Positions 1-15,552 of a stretch of DNA of 64,000 nt are shown one piece after another. Source of the stretch: Rotaria macrura (taxonomy: Eukaryota > Rotifera > Eurotatoria > Philodinida > Philodinidae); contig OENT01000016.1 in NCBI GenBank assembly GCA_900239685.1, positions 186,001-250,000 on the forward strand, read 5' to 3'. Each line of letters begins with the position of its first letter. Position 1 is the first letter of the stretch. The notes below the pieces were generated by a model. The model worked only from the letters and a program-made list of their open reading frames with translations, ran no database searches and was not told where the DNA came from. The position numbers and the translations under genes are program-made.

Positions 1-406
1 ATAAAACACAAAATACGGTATGTGTGCGTGCGTGTGTGTGTGTGGATGTCCCTCAGTTATTATTATCATCATGATTAATAATCTGCTGTACAACAACAAT
101 AAAGAAAAAGAACGAAAGACAATCAAAAATGGGTGTGTACGTGGATCATGGAAGAGAGAAAGGTGTGACCCGTTTGACTTTAATAACTACTGAAGAAACA
201 TCGGTGATGGTGGCAATGGATTCAAATAATACTTGTGTATGTATTTCTATAAATAAAAAAGAACAAAACGAATCGGTCATAGATCATATTGAATGAACGG
301 CAGCGTTGTATTATCTTCATTGGTTTGTAAATCAGAAGATATTGGTTTACATTCGAGTCTAAAACAAATAATTTGTTGATTTTTTTTTAAAGTTTTACTT
401 TGTTTT
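1..406. other. 3' flank of the NR4A gene, gene-free
   Basis: No coding sequence is visible. A short interrupted TG microsatellite lies at about 20-44. The rest is AT-rich sequence downstream of the receptor stop codon and probably contains its 3' UTR, since that gene reads leftwards into this stretch. Confidence 0.5.
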
Positions 407-3325
<2,919 letters not shown>

Positions 3326-3847
3326 GATGCGGGCACTAGAAGAAATGTTTTCTATATAGCGTTTTTCTTTTCTCAAAATATTTAGCATGGTACTTTTTTT
3401 AAGAAAAATTTCTTTCAATAGCAAAAAAATTTGATTAGAAACGATTCTTTCTTTTATTTTTAGTTCATCATTAGAATAATAATAATATATTCGTGTGTAT
3501 ACAAGTCGGAAAAGGTCGACCAACGAACATAGTTGGATACCCTTTGTGGCATTTGGCACGCGTTTACTTGCTTATTCTTGTTTCTATTATCCTGGCTCAT
3601 ATTACTGTTCATGCTCATCATCATTACCACTCTCCAATTTACTGTTCGCTTTCTCTTCTCTCATTTTTTTGATAATCTCGAGTTAATTATAGGATTGCTT
3701 GCAATTTGACCAAGTCTTTGTATCTGTCTACTTGTATGTTTACATTATACGAATACCCCGTTGTTGATTCTGACAGTTCGAACACGTGTTGTTCGCTTTC
3801 TCATTCATTAAAGATATAGACTCCTGATCTTAAATTATTTCCAGATT

Positions 3848-3881
3848 TTCTTCTTTTCTATACAATAAAAGAAAAGAAGAA
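3848..3881. repeat. 12-bp perfect hairpin of purine/pyrimidine arms
   Basis: TTCTTCTTTTCT at 3848-3859 is the exact reverse complement of the 12 bases at 3870-3881, with a 10-nt loop. It lies about 520 bp upstream of the NR4A start. The low-complexity arms make chance plausible. Confidence 0.6.
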
Positions 3882-4317
3882 GAAAAAAAAACGACGGCGA
3901 TGATAATAATTGCAAAACATCTCGCAGCTAATTCAATTCGCTGACAGCGTATACATGAGCATTTGCGTATGTGTATGTGCGGTATTCAATATATTTGATG
4001 ATGATATGTACAGGATATCCGAAAGGGACAGCACGTAGAGGCGAGTTGAACTGTAACAACTAGTATCCTGTCAACACAACAAGACAAAAAAGAATTGAAC
4101 ATCCGGATGATGAATGAGAAAACAAGCAACTTCAAACATGAAAATCAGTTATCTCATGGACAAGATCATAAAAACAATAATTTTCTCGTGTATTCTATGT
4201 GACGACATATCGATTAGACATTCTTTTTTCTTTGTTTTCTCTAAACTCAATTACATGGTCATTCATCATTGTCTATATCGGAAAAGTTCAGAGAAGAAAT
4301 AGATTTAGTAAATCTAT

Positions 4318-4390
4318 GTGTGTATGCATATATATATATATATATATATATATTTGTGTGTTTGTGTGTACATACATATATATATATAGA
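4318..4390. repeat. Compound TG/TA microsatellite
   Basis: TG repeats, a long TA run, then TG and TA again. Simple-sequence DNA; the short open frames through it are artefacts. Confidence 0.9.
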
Positions 4391-7140
4391 TAAGTACATA
4401 ACAAGTGAATAGAAATGCTCAGTTTAATTCACTTGCTCATCTTAATTCAATGTTTTTATAATTATTTCATGACGATCAAAGCTATAAAATAGTCATGCCG
4501 TCAACACACACACACGCACACTTCTAAAACTTCATTAGCTATAGTAATATGTACACATACACATGTAGCAATCATTTACATGAGGATCATTTCAATAAAA
4601 CAAATTTGCCGCCATTAAACACATGTGTCAATGATTGACAGGTACAAGTTTATAAATGAGTTTGAAAACCACAAGACAACTATGTACCTATGGAATTATT
4701 TCCCTTTTTGATACTTTACATATATATTCAAGTAGATGATTGCGTACATGTATGGTATACACGTATACGTATGCATGTATCAATATATATTGAGATGTCC
4801 ATCTCGTAGAAATTATAGAAATTAAACATAACTAACCTTTTATGTCGCGCTACGATGACGACAGCGGGCGGGCGTGTGCCCAAAATGGCATAAAAAGAAT
4901 GTTTAACATTTTTAGAAATGACGCGACCTTATCGTTGTGCATGTACACATAGAGGCATACACATAGGCAGTGGCCACCAAGAATAAAGAGAGAAAAAAAA
5001 AGAGAAAAAAAAACGACGATATTCTCTTTGATAATACATTGACTTTTCGCTTCTAAATATCAGTGAATAGCGCTCCGAAAGTTCAGCGTTAGAGCACATG
5101 TATATACATATAAAGACGAGACAGTCGTCATCGTCATTGCTCGTTTCATCAACGGTAAGATACATCATTTCTTAGTTTGTATGTGAAAAACGATCGGAAA
5201 ACTGAGAATCCGTCGAACATTGAAGATCTTCGAAATGGACTAAAATGGTCGATACAAATATGATCACTTCTGATTCGGAAACTAAAATGATTGGACGATT
5301 TTATTCAATAATCTTATCCAATTGAATCTATCTATTGTGAACTCATAGATACGAATGATCAACTAAGATCTTCGTTCTAACGTATACTTATCGTCTATTT
5401 TTCGACTTATTCTACTGATCAACAACAAAAACTGAAGTAATCTACGTAGGTAATATTAAATACGAAAATTAATACAAGCAATAATAGCACATATGTTTTG
5501 CTATTGTTGTTTTTTTTGTTTTGACAGGCATACGATAGACCATAGTGTTCGTGAGTGTATATCTATAGGATTCAATAGATAGGGAAAAGATCGAAGTCCA
5601 TTCGGTAATTTTAACCGTTGGGCATAAAGAAGAAGAAGAAGATTATTGTGAATTCCCCGAATAAATGTCACTATGGTTCTTTTCCTTTCCTTTCCTTTTA
5701 TTGACATCGATATTGTTAATGTCATCAGCATTTTATTTCCTTTTTTTTAATCGTATTGATATGTCATATTGAAGACGCAAATAGTTCTTTCGTTTTTGAT
5801 TTAGTTCTCTTTTTATTTCAGTGAACGATTAGTAATATCATTGCAGGTGTATATGATCAGATGCCAAAATCACTTGAGCAAAGTAATCAGAAAAGAAGAC
5901 CAAAGATCACTTACCTAAAGTGCGAAAAATGTTGCTGCCGTGAATAGATGACACAACTTTGAAGCGTGCGTATGTGAGAGACTATAAATCTAATGAAAAT
6001 ACCATTTATTCAAAAAGGTCAAAATCAGTTTGATTGATAAAGCGAGATACGATGAAGAAAAAAAGTATACGCGTTAGAAAGACTTCTCTTCCAACAAAAT
6101 GTTCTCTTTTTACGGAGGGAGAAAGAAAAAGAGAGAGAGAGAGAAATTCACACATAAGACTAACTCCGCTTTTTTTCTTCTTTTTCTCTCTTACCCATTC
6201 GCATATTTGCATTTTTATACAATAAAAGAAGTGTGCGCGAGCAGGCGAACGAGTGGGAGAGTGAATATCCGATTTCTTATACTCATATAGCACTGTGTAC
6301 GCGCATACGCTTATGTGTGAGTAGAGAGAAGAGACAAAAAAAAGAGTCCAATGAGAATAAATCACGCCGTTTTTTTACAATACTCAGCCACCAATCATAG
6401 TTCAATATGAATTCTACATGAGGAACGTATACATCTGCTGTGAGATAAACAGAATAGGAAGAAATAATGGATAACAAGTTTTCAAACGGTAATAGTAAAT
6501 GTCCAAATAAAATACGAAATAAATAAAACAAAAAATAATATTTATGTTTTCTAACGATGCAGATGATCAAGAATATATGTTTGTCATTGATGAAAGAACA
6601 ATGTGAGTGTCAGTAATACATTTACAAGAAAATGTCAAGCTTACTTGTTGTTGTGTCGTTGAGTCGATCACGTCCTCGAATTTTCATTATTCATCATCAC
6701 CATCTCAAATCGCAAAAGTTATGGAGGATCGACATTGTGCACACATAGACATACATACATATCGAGAGAAAGAAAGGTAGATAATAGAAGAAAGTGAGAG
6801 ATAAAGGAGACATAGTAAAAAAATCTTTATTCTTGTTTCTACTGCTGCATACATACTTTCGTTTGTTCGTTCTTTTTCTTTTCTATTTACTTTGATCCCC
6901 CTTTCACATTCATTCATCCAGCTTCTACACACACACTCAAGTACAAAGATTAACATACACCTTCGAATGGATGACGCAGCATAGATTTCACGTTTGTTCA
7001 TCCATCGTAACGTGCTGTCGCGCCATCAGATGGGCTCTTCGTATTCTTTTCATATAGACAATGACAACGACCGAATTTTGAGCTCATTCGGATTGTTTAA
7101 ACAAACAACAATGAAAATCTAGTTTGATGAGAGTGAATAT

Positions 7141-7222
7141 GCGTATGCGAATGCGTGTGTGTGTGTGTGTGTGTATACATATACGTATATGTCAATAGTC
7201 TGTGTGTGTGTGTGCGTGTGTA
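7141..7222. repeat. TG microsatellites
   Basis: Two TG-rich tracts (about 7153-7173 and 7200-7222) separated by TA-rich sequence. A CA/TG repeat explains the His-Thr-rich open frame on the opposite strand. Confidence 0.9.
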
Positions 7223-10036
7223 CTTCCTCTGTACGACGAGACACAAATAGATAGAAGAATTGGGTTTTGTGTACCGTTGTCTTTATTTCTTCTTCTTTTT
7301 TTTCCTCATGCAATCAATATCTTACACATAAAGATGATGAAGTGAAAAGAAATGTGATTGATACCTACCAATAGCGCCAGTAGCATTTGTCCATTGTTTT
7401 AATAAATTCAGAAGGCAAAAAGAAAACAAAGAGAAAAAAAGACTTTTACGACAAAGATGAAGTCCTCCGAAACGTCAACGAGACGAGAAAATAATTATTG
7501 CCTTTCGATCCGATAATAATAGCAGATTCTTGCTACTATTTTTACGCTTATCTATTTCTTTCGTTCCATTCTTATTCTGGTCTTAAGCATACAATACCAT
7601 GCAGCCAATTAACGTATTAATGAGAAAATAATTAAACAAGCATCAGCGTCTTTTCTTCTTTTCTGTTAGCTTGCCTATAACTGGTCTAGCTTGAGTGACA
7701 TAAACAATTGTTCCCTATCGTTTTCTTTTTCTCCTTCTGGTATCATCCATCCATTGATTAATTCCGAACAAGACAAGATTTTCTCGTCTTATTGTTCATT
7801 ACTTTCAACTTCGTCCTTTTTCCCTGTCTATTGTTCGATTTGTAAATGGCAACTTGATTAAACTGGCTAGTGTAATTGAGTATCACTACATCAAACATCA
7901 CAATTCGGAAATGAATACCTTTCATTTTCTCCTTTCTTTTTGTAAATGCCATTTTCGAGTGATTACACTGAAAAATAATTGCCCTTCAATCTCTCCGCCC
8001 CGTATATAATACGGTCGATTCGGCACGGCACGCTCTCGCTTCAACCCTATCCGATGTCAACACACATACCTAAAAGCGTGTCTGTACGCATATGTCCAGA
8101 GACGAATCTATCTAAAATCCATTCGATATACATACAGATAGAGAGGAGACACATGTATCAGCAGACATGTGTATTTAGATTCATTCGTCATTCATGATAT
8201 TGAACATTGTGTCTTGTTGATGAGTTATTCATCAGCATTAATCACTGAACAGAAGCTGCTACATCCTTCTACCAATGCTATCAGTAACGACCGCCCCGTA
8301 CGATCAATCTATCAGTTGTGTAAATGGAAAAAGAATAATAGATCATCAATGTCTTCTTCCATGCTATTCCCTTGCTGATATTGAAGTAGTCTGTATACTG
8401 ACTTTCTATTTGTTACTTTGAATCAACGCATTAGGCAATAGTCGCCTCTGTATGATGACTTAAATTTTGATTGAAAAAGAAAACAAATAGATATAACAAA
8501 CGTTTGAGATTCACATTACAAAGGCGGTGTACGCCTCAATAATATGACGATTACGTACGCGTGTCTGTGGCAGACTACTAGATCGAATTGCCGATGATTT
8601 TAAATTCGAGCAAAGCACGAAAAAATAGAAAATTAATCTATGCAGTTGGCACAAATATGTTCCGCGTTTTTTTCATTCTCGTCCGATTTGCTCGAGAAAT
8701 ACCATCTTTCATTCATAGCTAGTCATCGCAGCAAAAAAGCATAGTGTATAGCCAAATGACAAGGATTAGCCATTGCTTGCTGAAGATAATGATAGTTGAT
8801 ATAGGTGTAGAAGAGCATGCATCGTGTAAAAGCAAACATGACACATGTATGTATTACAATGACAATATAAAAAACAACACACAAGACGTAATAAGTAAAA
8901 TTCCAAAATACTATTATAAATAATCATCACATCTCTTCTTTTTTTTGCTTTTTATAAAAATATTTTATTTTTTATAAATTCTTTTTTTCTAAAGAATGAA
9001 TAAATGAAGAATAACATGAAAATTCATCTTTACGATTTAGCATTAAAGATAAGTAATTAGTTTGATTATCGAGTGTTGATATCTGTGTTGTCTCTTTATG
9101 TTTATTGATTTGTTTTTATCGGCATCATCATTATTTCTGATATCTGCTGTTAAACATATACACGAACGGTCAGCTCAAGTGGCAAACTTGTTCGTTTTCT
9201 TTTTACTGTCAGAAAAACAAACAAAACAGAATGATCAGATTGTCAGTTGAGAGAAACAGCAAATATTACACATAATTGTTGTATTTTATAAGGGTGATAT
9301 TGATGTCACAAGTATAAAAAAAGAAGAAGAGCAAGTGTGATTTATAACGATAAAATGTTTTGATGATCAAATAGATTGAGAATATTTATTCAGTCGAAAT
9401 GAGTATGCACAAAATTTTGATGCTTGATATTGGACAAACACAATAATAATCATTTTAGATTTTGACGCCGACGACACTTTATGACCTATGCTCACTTCAA
9501 TATCTTACTTGATATGTGTATACATATGAATACATGAAAAAAAAATTCGCTGATATCCTAATGATCATTGACTATATGCCTATGCATATTCACATTTATG
9601 ACGAAGCATATAAAAATCCGACTAATTGATCCATGATGGAATTATGAGATAATAATATGCTACAGAATTCATTGGCCATAAATATTATTTTGACATCAAG
9701 CTTTCTTCAATCAAAGAATATGATCATTAATCAACCATCAATATGTTACCAAGTTCACGCATAATATAGATATGTCATCACTGTGAATACATTACATATA
9801 TTGATATAATAGACATAAGGTAGTTACTTTTCTGCGTGAAGTCATCTTTATAAAAGCATGATGTACTCCATTTTTTAGAAAAAAAATCAACTTCACTCAA
9901 ATACTATCGACATTTGTTGCTTGTTACAAGTTCAGCAAAGAGATTTAACTCATTATTGGTGTTGATATTATTTTATTGCATGTATGAATGATTATTTTAA
10001 TAGAAGAACTCATTGCAACATATCACCATGGCCAAG

Positions 10037-10425
10037 CGTTACGGAATTTCATTTTTTGAGATTGTAGCCTTTGCAACTGCTTTGTAATACAAGCAAACTT
10101 TCGGAAATTTTTATCAGAAATAGAGCTTGTTTAGATCTATCACCAATAAAGATTTCATTCATTTCTCTTCTACTGCAACAGAGTCATATCACAAAAAGTA
10201 ACCGTTACGGAATTTCAAAAAACTTTAATCTTTTTTAGAGTGAGTAGGAGGAAATCATCTTTATACGAAAGAACGAAGAATTCAAATTAAGGTAGCATTC
10301 AAAAGTTGTTGCGCTTCCAACAACCTGTTAGAATATCAGGTCTCTTCAGATCCACTTTTGCTGCATCAAATAAAAAAGCTTAAAATATCGCTCGTTACAG
10401 AATTTCATTTTGTTATGGAATTCCA
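10037..10425 (+). repeat. Clustered 15-mer CGTTACGGAATTTCA
   Basis: The 15-mer occurs exactly at 10037-10051 and 10203-10217 and with one change at 10393-10407; a decayed relative (GTTATGGAATTCCA) follows at 10412. All are in the same orientation, roughly 170-190 bp apart. No coding potential is seen. This may be a decayed tandem repeat with long units or part of a nonautonomous transposon. Confidence 0.55.
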
Positions 10426-10680
10426 CATTTTCGCTAATTTATAAAGTGGAGGTTTCATGACTTACCATTTCAAACCATAAAGATAAAACTGATCTTCTTT
10501 TCTGATACATGAGTACCATGCAAACAGTCTTATCATTGCAGTATGTTCTTTTTATTCTTACAATAAAATCTCATAAAATCTTCCGACAAGGTTTCAGAGA
10601 AAAATAAAATCTATCAACGTCAAAAAGCTGCACCTTTTGAATAAAATTACTCGATAGGTTTTTAGTGCAGCACGCATCGG

Positions 10681-10719
10681 GGAAAAACTGGAGTGTATAT
10701 CACTCCACTAAAGTTTTCC
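10681..10719. repeat. Imperfect long hairpin
   Basis: GGAAAAACT pairs with AGTTTTCC and, inside them, GGAGTG pairs with CACTCC around a TATAT loop. The combined stem is about 14 bp with small bulges. It could be a structured RNA, a transposon end or chance; no flanking gene explains it. Confidence 0.45.
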
Positions 10720-13155
10720 AGAAGTTTGATAAATTGTTGGTAACACACTTTCGATTTTCGCGACGGTTTCTCTTAATTTTCAATTTTAAACATCTCCCAC
10801 ACAAGAGCACTGATCGGTGGCCGTGCCGATATTGCTATGATCAATCATTTTCAGAAAGCAAACGAATGAATGCATGTAACATACAAGTACAATCCAGTAG
10901 TTAAAAATAAATCTCTATTCGTTTTTTGCTTATACGCGGTGAAAAATATAATATGATACATTCTAATTTATTTCAATCAATATTGACTTTCATTTAAATA
11001 GGGAATATGCTTGAAAGATTTTATAACGTATTCTATCATTGTCGATTCACTCTTCTTTATGAAGATCTTTTCGTTTTGCTAGATACTTAAGACATAAAAG
11101 AAAATATTGAGTCAACAAACCTTTTTTGTTTTCCATGATAAATACTCATTGAAGTTAAATAATAAAATCTATTAAGATTAAATTCAAAACATACACGTTC
11201 GAAAACAAAACATGCTTAATGGAGTATAATGTATTTTGTGACCAGTCAAGAATAAATCAATATAATATATTCACACATCTATTAGTTTCACCGGGAATAA
11301 ATTCAAATAGTTCGATTTAAAACAATCAATTGTTTTTATTTTCATCATTATACTTTTATGAGATGATGAATTGAATCAGTATGCTTCATATTTGAATCGA
11401 TGATGTTTATATACTTCTCGCTTATGTTCAAACTCAATACTTATGTACATGCCGGAGAAAAATGAATGCTAGTAGCTACGTGAAATGAATAAAAAAAAGA
11501 TTTTCGGTCATCTAGATTTTAATGTTAGATATAGCTTATTACCATGATGTTCTTCATAGAATAAGTAATAACATTTTTAGTGGACATAAATCTAGACAAA
11601 AAAAGAAGACGTAGATTGTTATAGGAATAGATTTTACTTCAAACTTTAATTCTGAAATAATTATCATTCAATATGTACTAATCGTTGAAATAGAAAGGAT
11701 CAGCTCTTGAGAGTTTTTCATTTTATTTAGTGTTTTTCTTCTCATCGAATATGAAATCATATTCTTCAATCCGGTCGAATACTCTAGCACTTGGCTGAGC
11801 CCCAGAATCAATGAAATGCTAACTTTTTAATATTTTTTATCTTGCTCAAACTTCTGCCTTATGTTAAAAATAAAGAGTGGACAGTCGATTTTGACCGTTG
11901 TTCAAAAAATTATTTAACTTGATAATTTTAATTTTAACTAAGAAGTTTCAAAGGATGTTAGTTTTTGTGTTGGTGCTGGGGGAACGATCTAAATATTGCG
12001 TATGTTCATGTAAAATTAAAGTATGATAACCGTAATAAGACAATAGAAATCTCTGTTGGACATTGATCAGTTGCCTCAATGAGTTTTAGTGTATAAATGA
12101 TGTTGAAAGTCGGCTCCATTTGAGGTAAGCTGAGTCAGTATCGGGTAAGAATATGGCATTTCAATTAATGTGTGCATGTAGTTGTTTTCCTCATTCTCAC
12201 TCTCATTCATGTACTGAGCTCAAATATAATGACGGATGCACATAAAAAGTCATAAAATAGGAAATATCTGGATTTAAACATGACAAAAGGATGATGCAAA
12301 ACAGGAGGAAAATTTCCTTTAGTATATTTAAAATTGATTAGTCAAGTTTAGTTTTTTTTTATAGCGTAAGTATATTTAATAGACGCAAAGTTACATTATT
12401 TTATTCAGATGAAAACAAGGGTATATTCATACACGTAGAAAGAAGTTGAAACAAGACGTCGTCAAAAGAGCGTGTATATGTGAATCAAAAACAAACTGAA
12501 ATATTGAGCAAAGAAGTTACAAGAAAAAAAAATACTATTTCATAAAGATCTTAGATGATAGCTGACATATCGGATACATTCAGTGTAAGATCATAACGTA
12601 GATATATATATATATGCATATATTACGAAATAATCTACGTAAGAAAAATAATACCAGAGTAATGAAATTTAAACAGGGCTTGAGACAGCTAAAAGTAAAC
12701 ATTCGTTGAGCAAATTCGTCATTTATTCAAAAATAGATGGTGCATCAGTTAGAAAAATAAAATGTATAAGACCATCAAGTAACAACGGGTTCATTCATTG
12801 ATTACTGAAGTTTTGTGGCAATAATGTTTTGAATAGTCGAGAAGAAAACGCTTTGATTCATCACTTTTCCATACTTGAGCTCTTTTATACGATGATTCCA
12901 TTAGTCTTCAGGGAAATTTTTTTCTGAACAACATCGTTAAGTGTAATAAAAACAAGAATTCGCACTTACACGTGTTGGACTTTCATTCTTTCAACAGCAA
13001 CACTAGAGCGATTGAGAAAAAACAAGATTTGTATACTCGCACAGTTTAACATGTTTAGTTAATCGATCATATTTGAATTTAATAAAATCTGAATATCATC
13101 ACTTTGACCAAGTGTAGATCATCTTAAGTTGCACAAACCGATATGTTATTTTTAG

Positions 13156-13323
13156 TTACAGCAAGGGGGAAAAACGATACTTCATCAACTTCAAAATGAC
13201 TTTGGAAATACGAGTGAAGCACGCACTCCTGAAGTATCACTTCCAGCCTCCTCCCCCTCCCGCGCAATTGGTCGTGGTACTGCTGCGAAAAAAAGATCTC
13301 AACTTAACGAGTAATACCATGGG
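13156..13323 (+). other. Isolated exon-like segment
   Basis: A 168-nt segment, clearly richer in GC than its surroundings, lies between an acceptor-like TTATTTTTAG and a strong donor-like GGTAAGT. Two of three plus frames are open for most or all of it. One reads a Pro/Ser-rich peptide including TPEVSLPASSPSRAIGRGT and stops at 13312-13314; the other runs to the donor. No family was recognised and no neighbouring exon was found, so this may be an exon of an unseen gene, a transposon-gene fragment, or noncoding RNA. The donor side is contiguous with the 31-bp repeat family. Confidence 0.25.
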
Positions 13324-13985
13324 GTAAGTTATTATTCTTTATTTTGCCGGTCAATGTATTTTTGGTTCCAAATTCTGCCTAGACCGTAAAATAAAAAAAT
13401 ATTATCAAAAATTTCCCATTGAAACTGTGATACATATCTTCAAGACAAAAGACAGTTTTGAAAAAATGTGTCATTTACTTCTCACCAAGTCCTTTTTGCA
13501 ATTTATCTACCCTTAACATACCTGAATTAGACTTTTCATCAAATATTTCTTTTTATTAGATCATGATGAACATATGTATCGCAATTTCAATGGGATAGTT
13601 TTTGATAAATGTGTTTGTATTTTACGGCCTCGGTATAATTAGGAACAAAAATGACATTGATCGGCATAATTAGGGAAATTTTTTCCATTGGCCGGCAGAG
13701 TTAGGTTCACTAAACTCTGTTTTGAGTAACTCTTTTATTCGGTTGATGTAAAACGTCGAGGACAATAAACTCGAATCATCTTAGAAAACATAAGAGTTCA
13801 TGCGCCATGGTTCGAGGAATTTAATGATGTGTGTTTTATTATAGATAAATGCCATTTTCATAAAGCAGATTAACTTTTTCTAAAATCTAGTGCAATTTTA
13901 CATATAAACAGCAGAATTAGGAACAAAAAATACATTGACCGGCAAAATAAACAACACAGAAGAATAGGATAAAAACTTACCCCCT
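13318..13985. repeat. Inverted-repeat element built on 31-bp degenerate units
   Basis: A 31-bp unit beginning GGCAGAATTAGGAAC and ending TACATTGACC appears inverted at 13349-13379, direct at 13632-13662, 13663-13693 and (partly) 13694 onward, and direct at 13910-13940. The outer copies face each other, and their similarity extends outward through GGCAAAATAA to AACTTACCCC (left, as reverse complement, about 13321-13330; right about 13974-13983). This terminal symmetry over some 660 bp looks like a MITE or a foldback element with internal unit duplications. A further partial copy (CCGGCAGAATTAGG) is at 14153-14166. Confidence 0.6.
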
Positions 13986-15552
13986 GCTATTGTCACGCTC
14001 ATTGTACGAAGTCATTTGAATATTTTTCAACACATATTACATCAGTTGATAGAGACATGTTTGCTCTATTCCGGGAAATAAAATTCAGATCTGTATGTCA
14101 TTCAGAATGTGAGTTGTTGACATATTTCTGAGCACGTTGTTTTTCCGGCAGAATTAGGCTTCAGACTCTACCCAAGCAGACATAATTTTTCAGAACGGGC
14201 TCTAAAGCGTCCAAAAAATGAGAAAAAATGGACGAGTTTCGATAACAGTGTAGTTTCTGTATTAGGAGTGACAAACACTAATTTTCTCCACTTGAGCGTT
14301 GAATAGTGTTTTCAGTCAAAAAGCGCGTGTAAATGCATGAAAAGGCAAGAAGAAAATGGTAACCTTTTTGATTTTAAAGAATTTTTATTATGATCCAGTT
14401 ATTGATAACGATTATGCAATAAACGACTACTTGTTCTCTTTTTTTATGCATTTACAGACTTATTTTTAACTGAAAACGTGATCGAAGGCACAATACGGTT
14501 CGGGAGAGATGGTGAGCGTTTGCCACTCAAAATCAGGTACTTCGATTGTCATTCGAACACGTCCACTTTTCTCGATTTTCAGTCCTTTTTGGACGGTTAA
14601 ACGTGGTTTTGAAAAGTTTTGTCTGCCCGAATATGGTGTCTTATCTAAAGATGTCGTACATGAAATCGCATTTTATGACTAATGCGACAGCAAATGTTTT
14701 TTATAATTATGTTAGAGAATCAATACGTTTAGGCAATGACATACTCATTTTTCTCATGTTCTCCCGAGCACCACTATTTGACGTACGTGATCATTTCGAT
14801 TTATTTTTGTTGTACTTGGTTATTTAACCAGCGAAAGGAATATGAATATCGGCCAATCTAGTGTGCCGTTACTCAGAAGGATGGTTTTTTCCAACCTAAT
14901 TATTTTATCTTGAAATCAATCGATATTCAAATGACGTCGGTCTGAATCACTATCGTATAAAAACGTTGCTACATGCAGCTTCTGCTTCTTTATTAGTAAG
15001 ATTGCATTTGCTTCTGTAGGAAATCACACTATGCAAAAAAAGCGGCTAGAATCGGGATGAGTACAACGCGTAGAGTAAAGAAATCTCGTAGTACCTATGA
15101 AATTTTAATGTAGACTCGATAAAACCAATGGATTTTTTAATACTCCATTATCTCGAGCTGCGTCTGACCTTTAATGTTGCTTTAAAAGCCCAAAAGATGG
15201 ATGTTATGGACATTGTTATGCTTTGGAACAAGGTAAAAAATTTCATTGAAAACCGAAAGAGAGATAAAGTAATATTTTCTTGTACGTCCATACGATATTT
15301 AACACAGAGACTAAGGAAAGTTTCATCGATCTATATTTTGAACGCAACAAGTTTTAGACGTAAGTAAAACTACCCCTGGCAAAATTACATGGAATTACAC
15401 TAGCCAAAGAGAAACGTTATTGGATTGAAAGAGAGAACCATCTCTAAAGAGACATATGTCACCTGATTTTTCTTTCCTAATCTTATCATAGTTCAATTAT
15501 ACACTCTTTTGAGGATTGATGTGTTTCAGGTTGTTCTAGATTTGTTTTGATT
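13986..15552. other. Gene-free stretch before the F-box gene
   Basis: It contains the partial repeat copy at 14153-14166 and short open frames of 80-90 codons (14546-14827 and 15128-15367) without recognised motifs or splice partners. Nothing else can be supported. Confidence 0.5.

Larger units (their letters stand above)
3326..13155. other. Long gene-free region upstream of NR4A
   Basis: Nearly 10 kb with no exon chain I can support; open frames are short and low in complexity. It holds microsatellites, hairpins and a repeat cluster listed separately, and a GC-rich patch at about 4862-4880 (GGGCGGGCG) unusual in this AT-rich setting. TGACG half-sites occur near 4852 and 4919. On the minus strand, donor-like motifs appear near 5916, 6643, 7370 and 10466; they could mark noncoding 5' exons of NR4A, though such motifs arise by chance. 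A spread-out regulatory domain for the receptor is a reasonable inference, not a demonstration. Confidence 0.45.

Noticed and set aside
4199-4393. Open frames through the TA/TG tract
   Set aside because: Tyr/Ile/Cys-Val periodic peptides come from microsatellite DNA.
6006-7313. Several 60-120 codon open frames upstream of NR4A
   Set aside because: Low-complexity Phe/Ser/Arg-rich translations on both strands, no motifs, no consistent exon chain.
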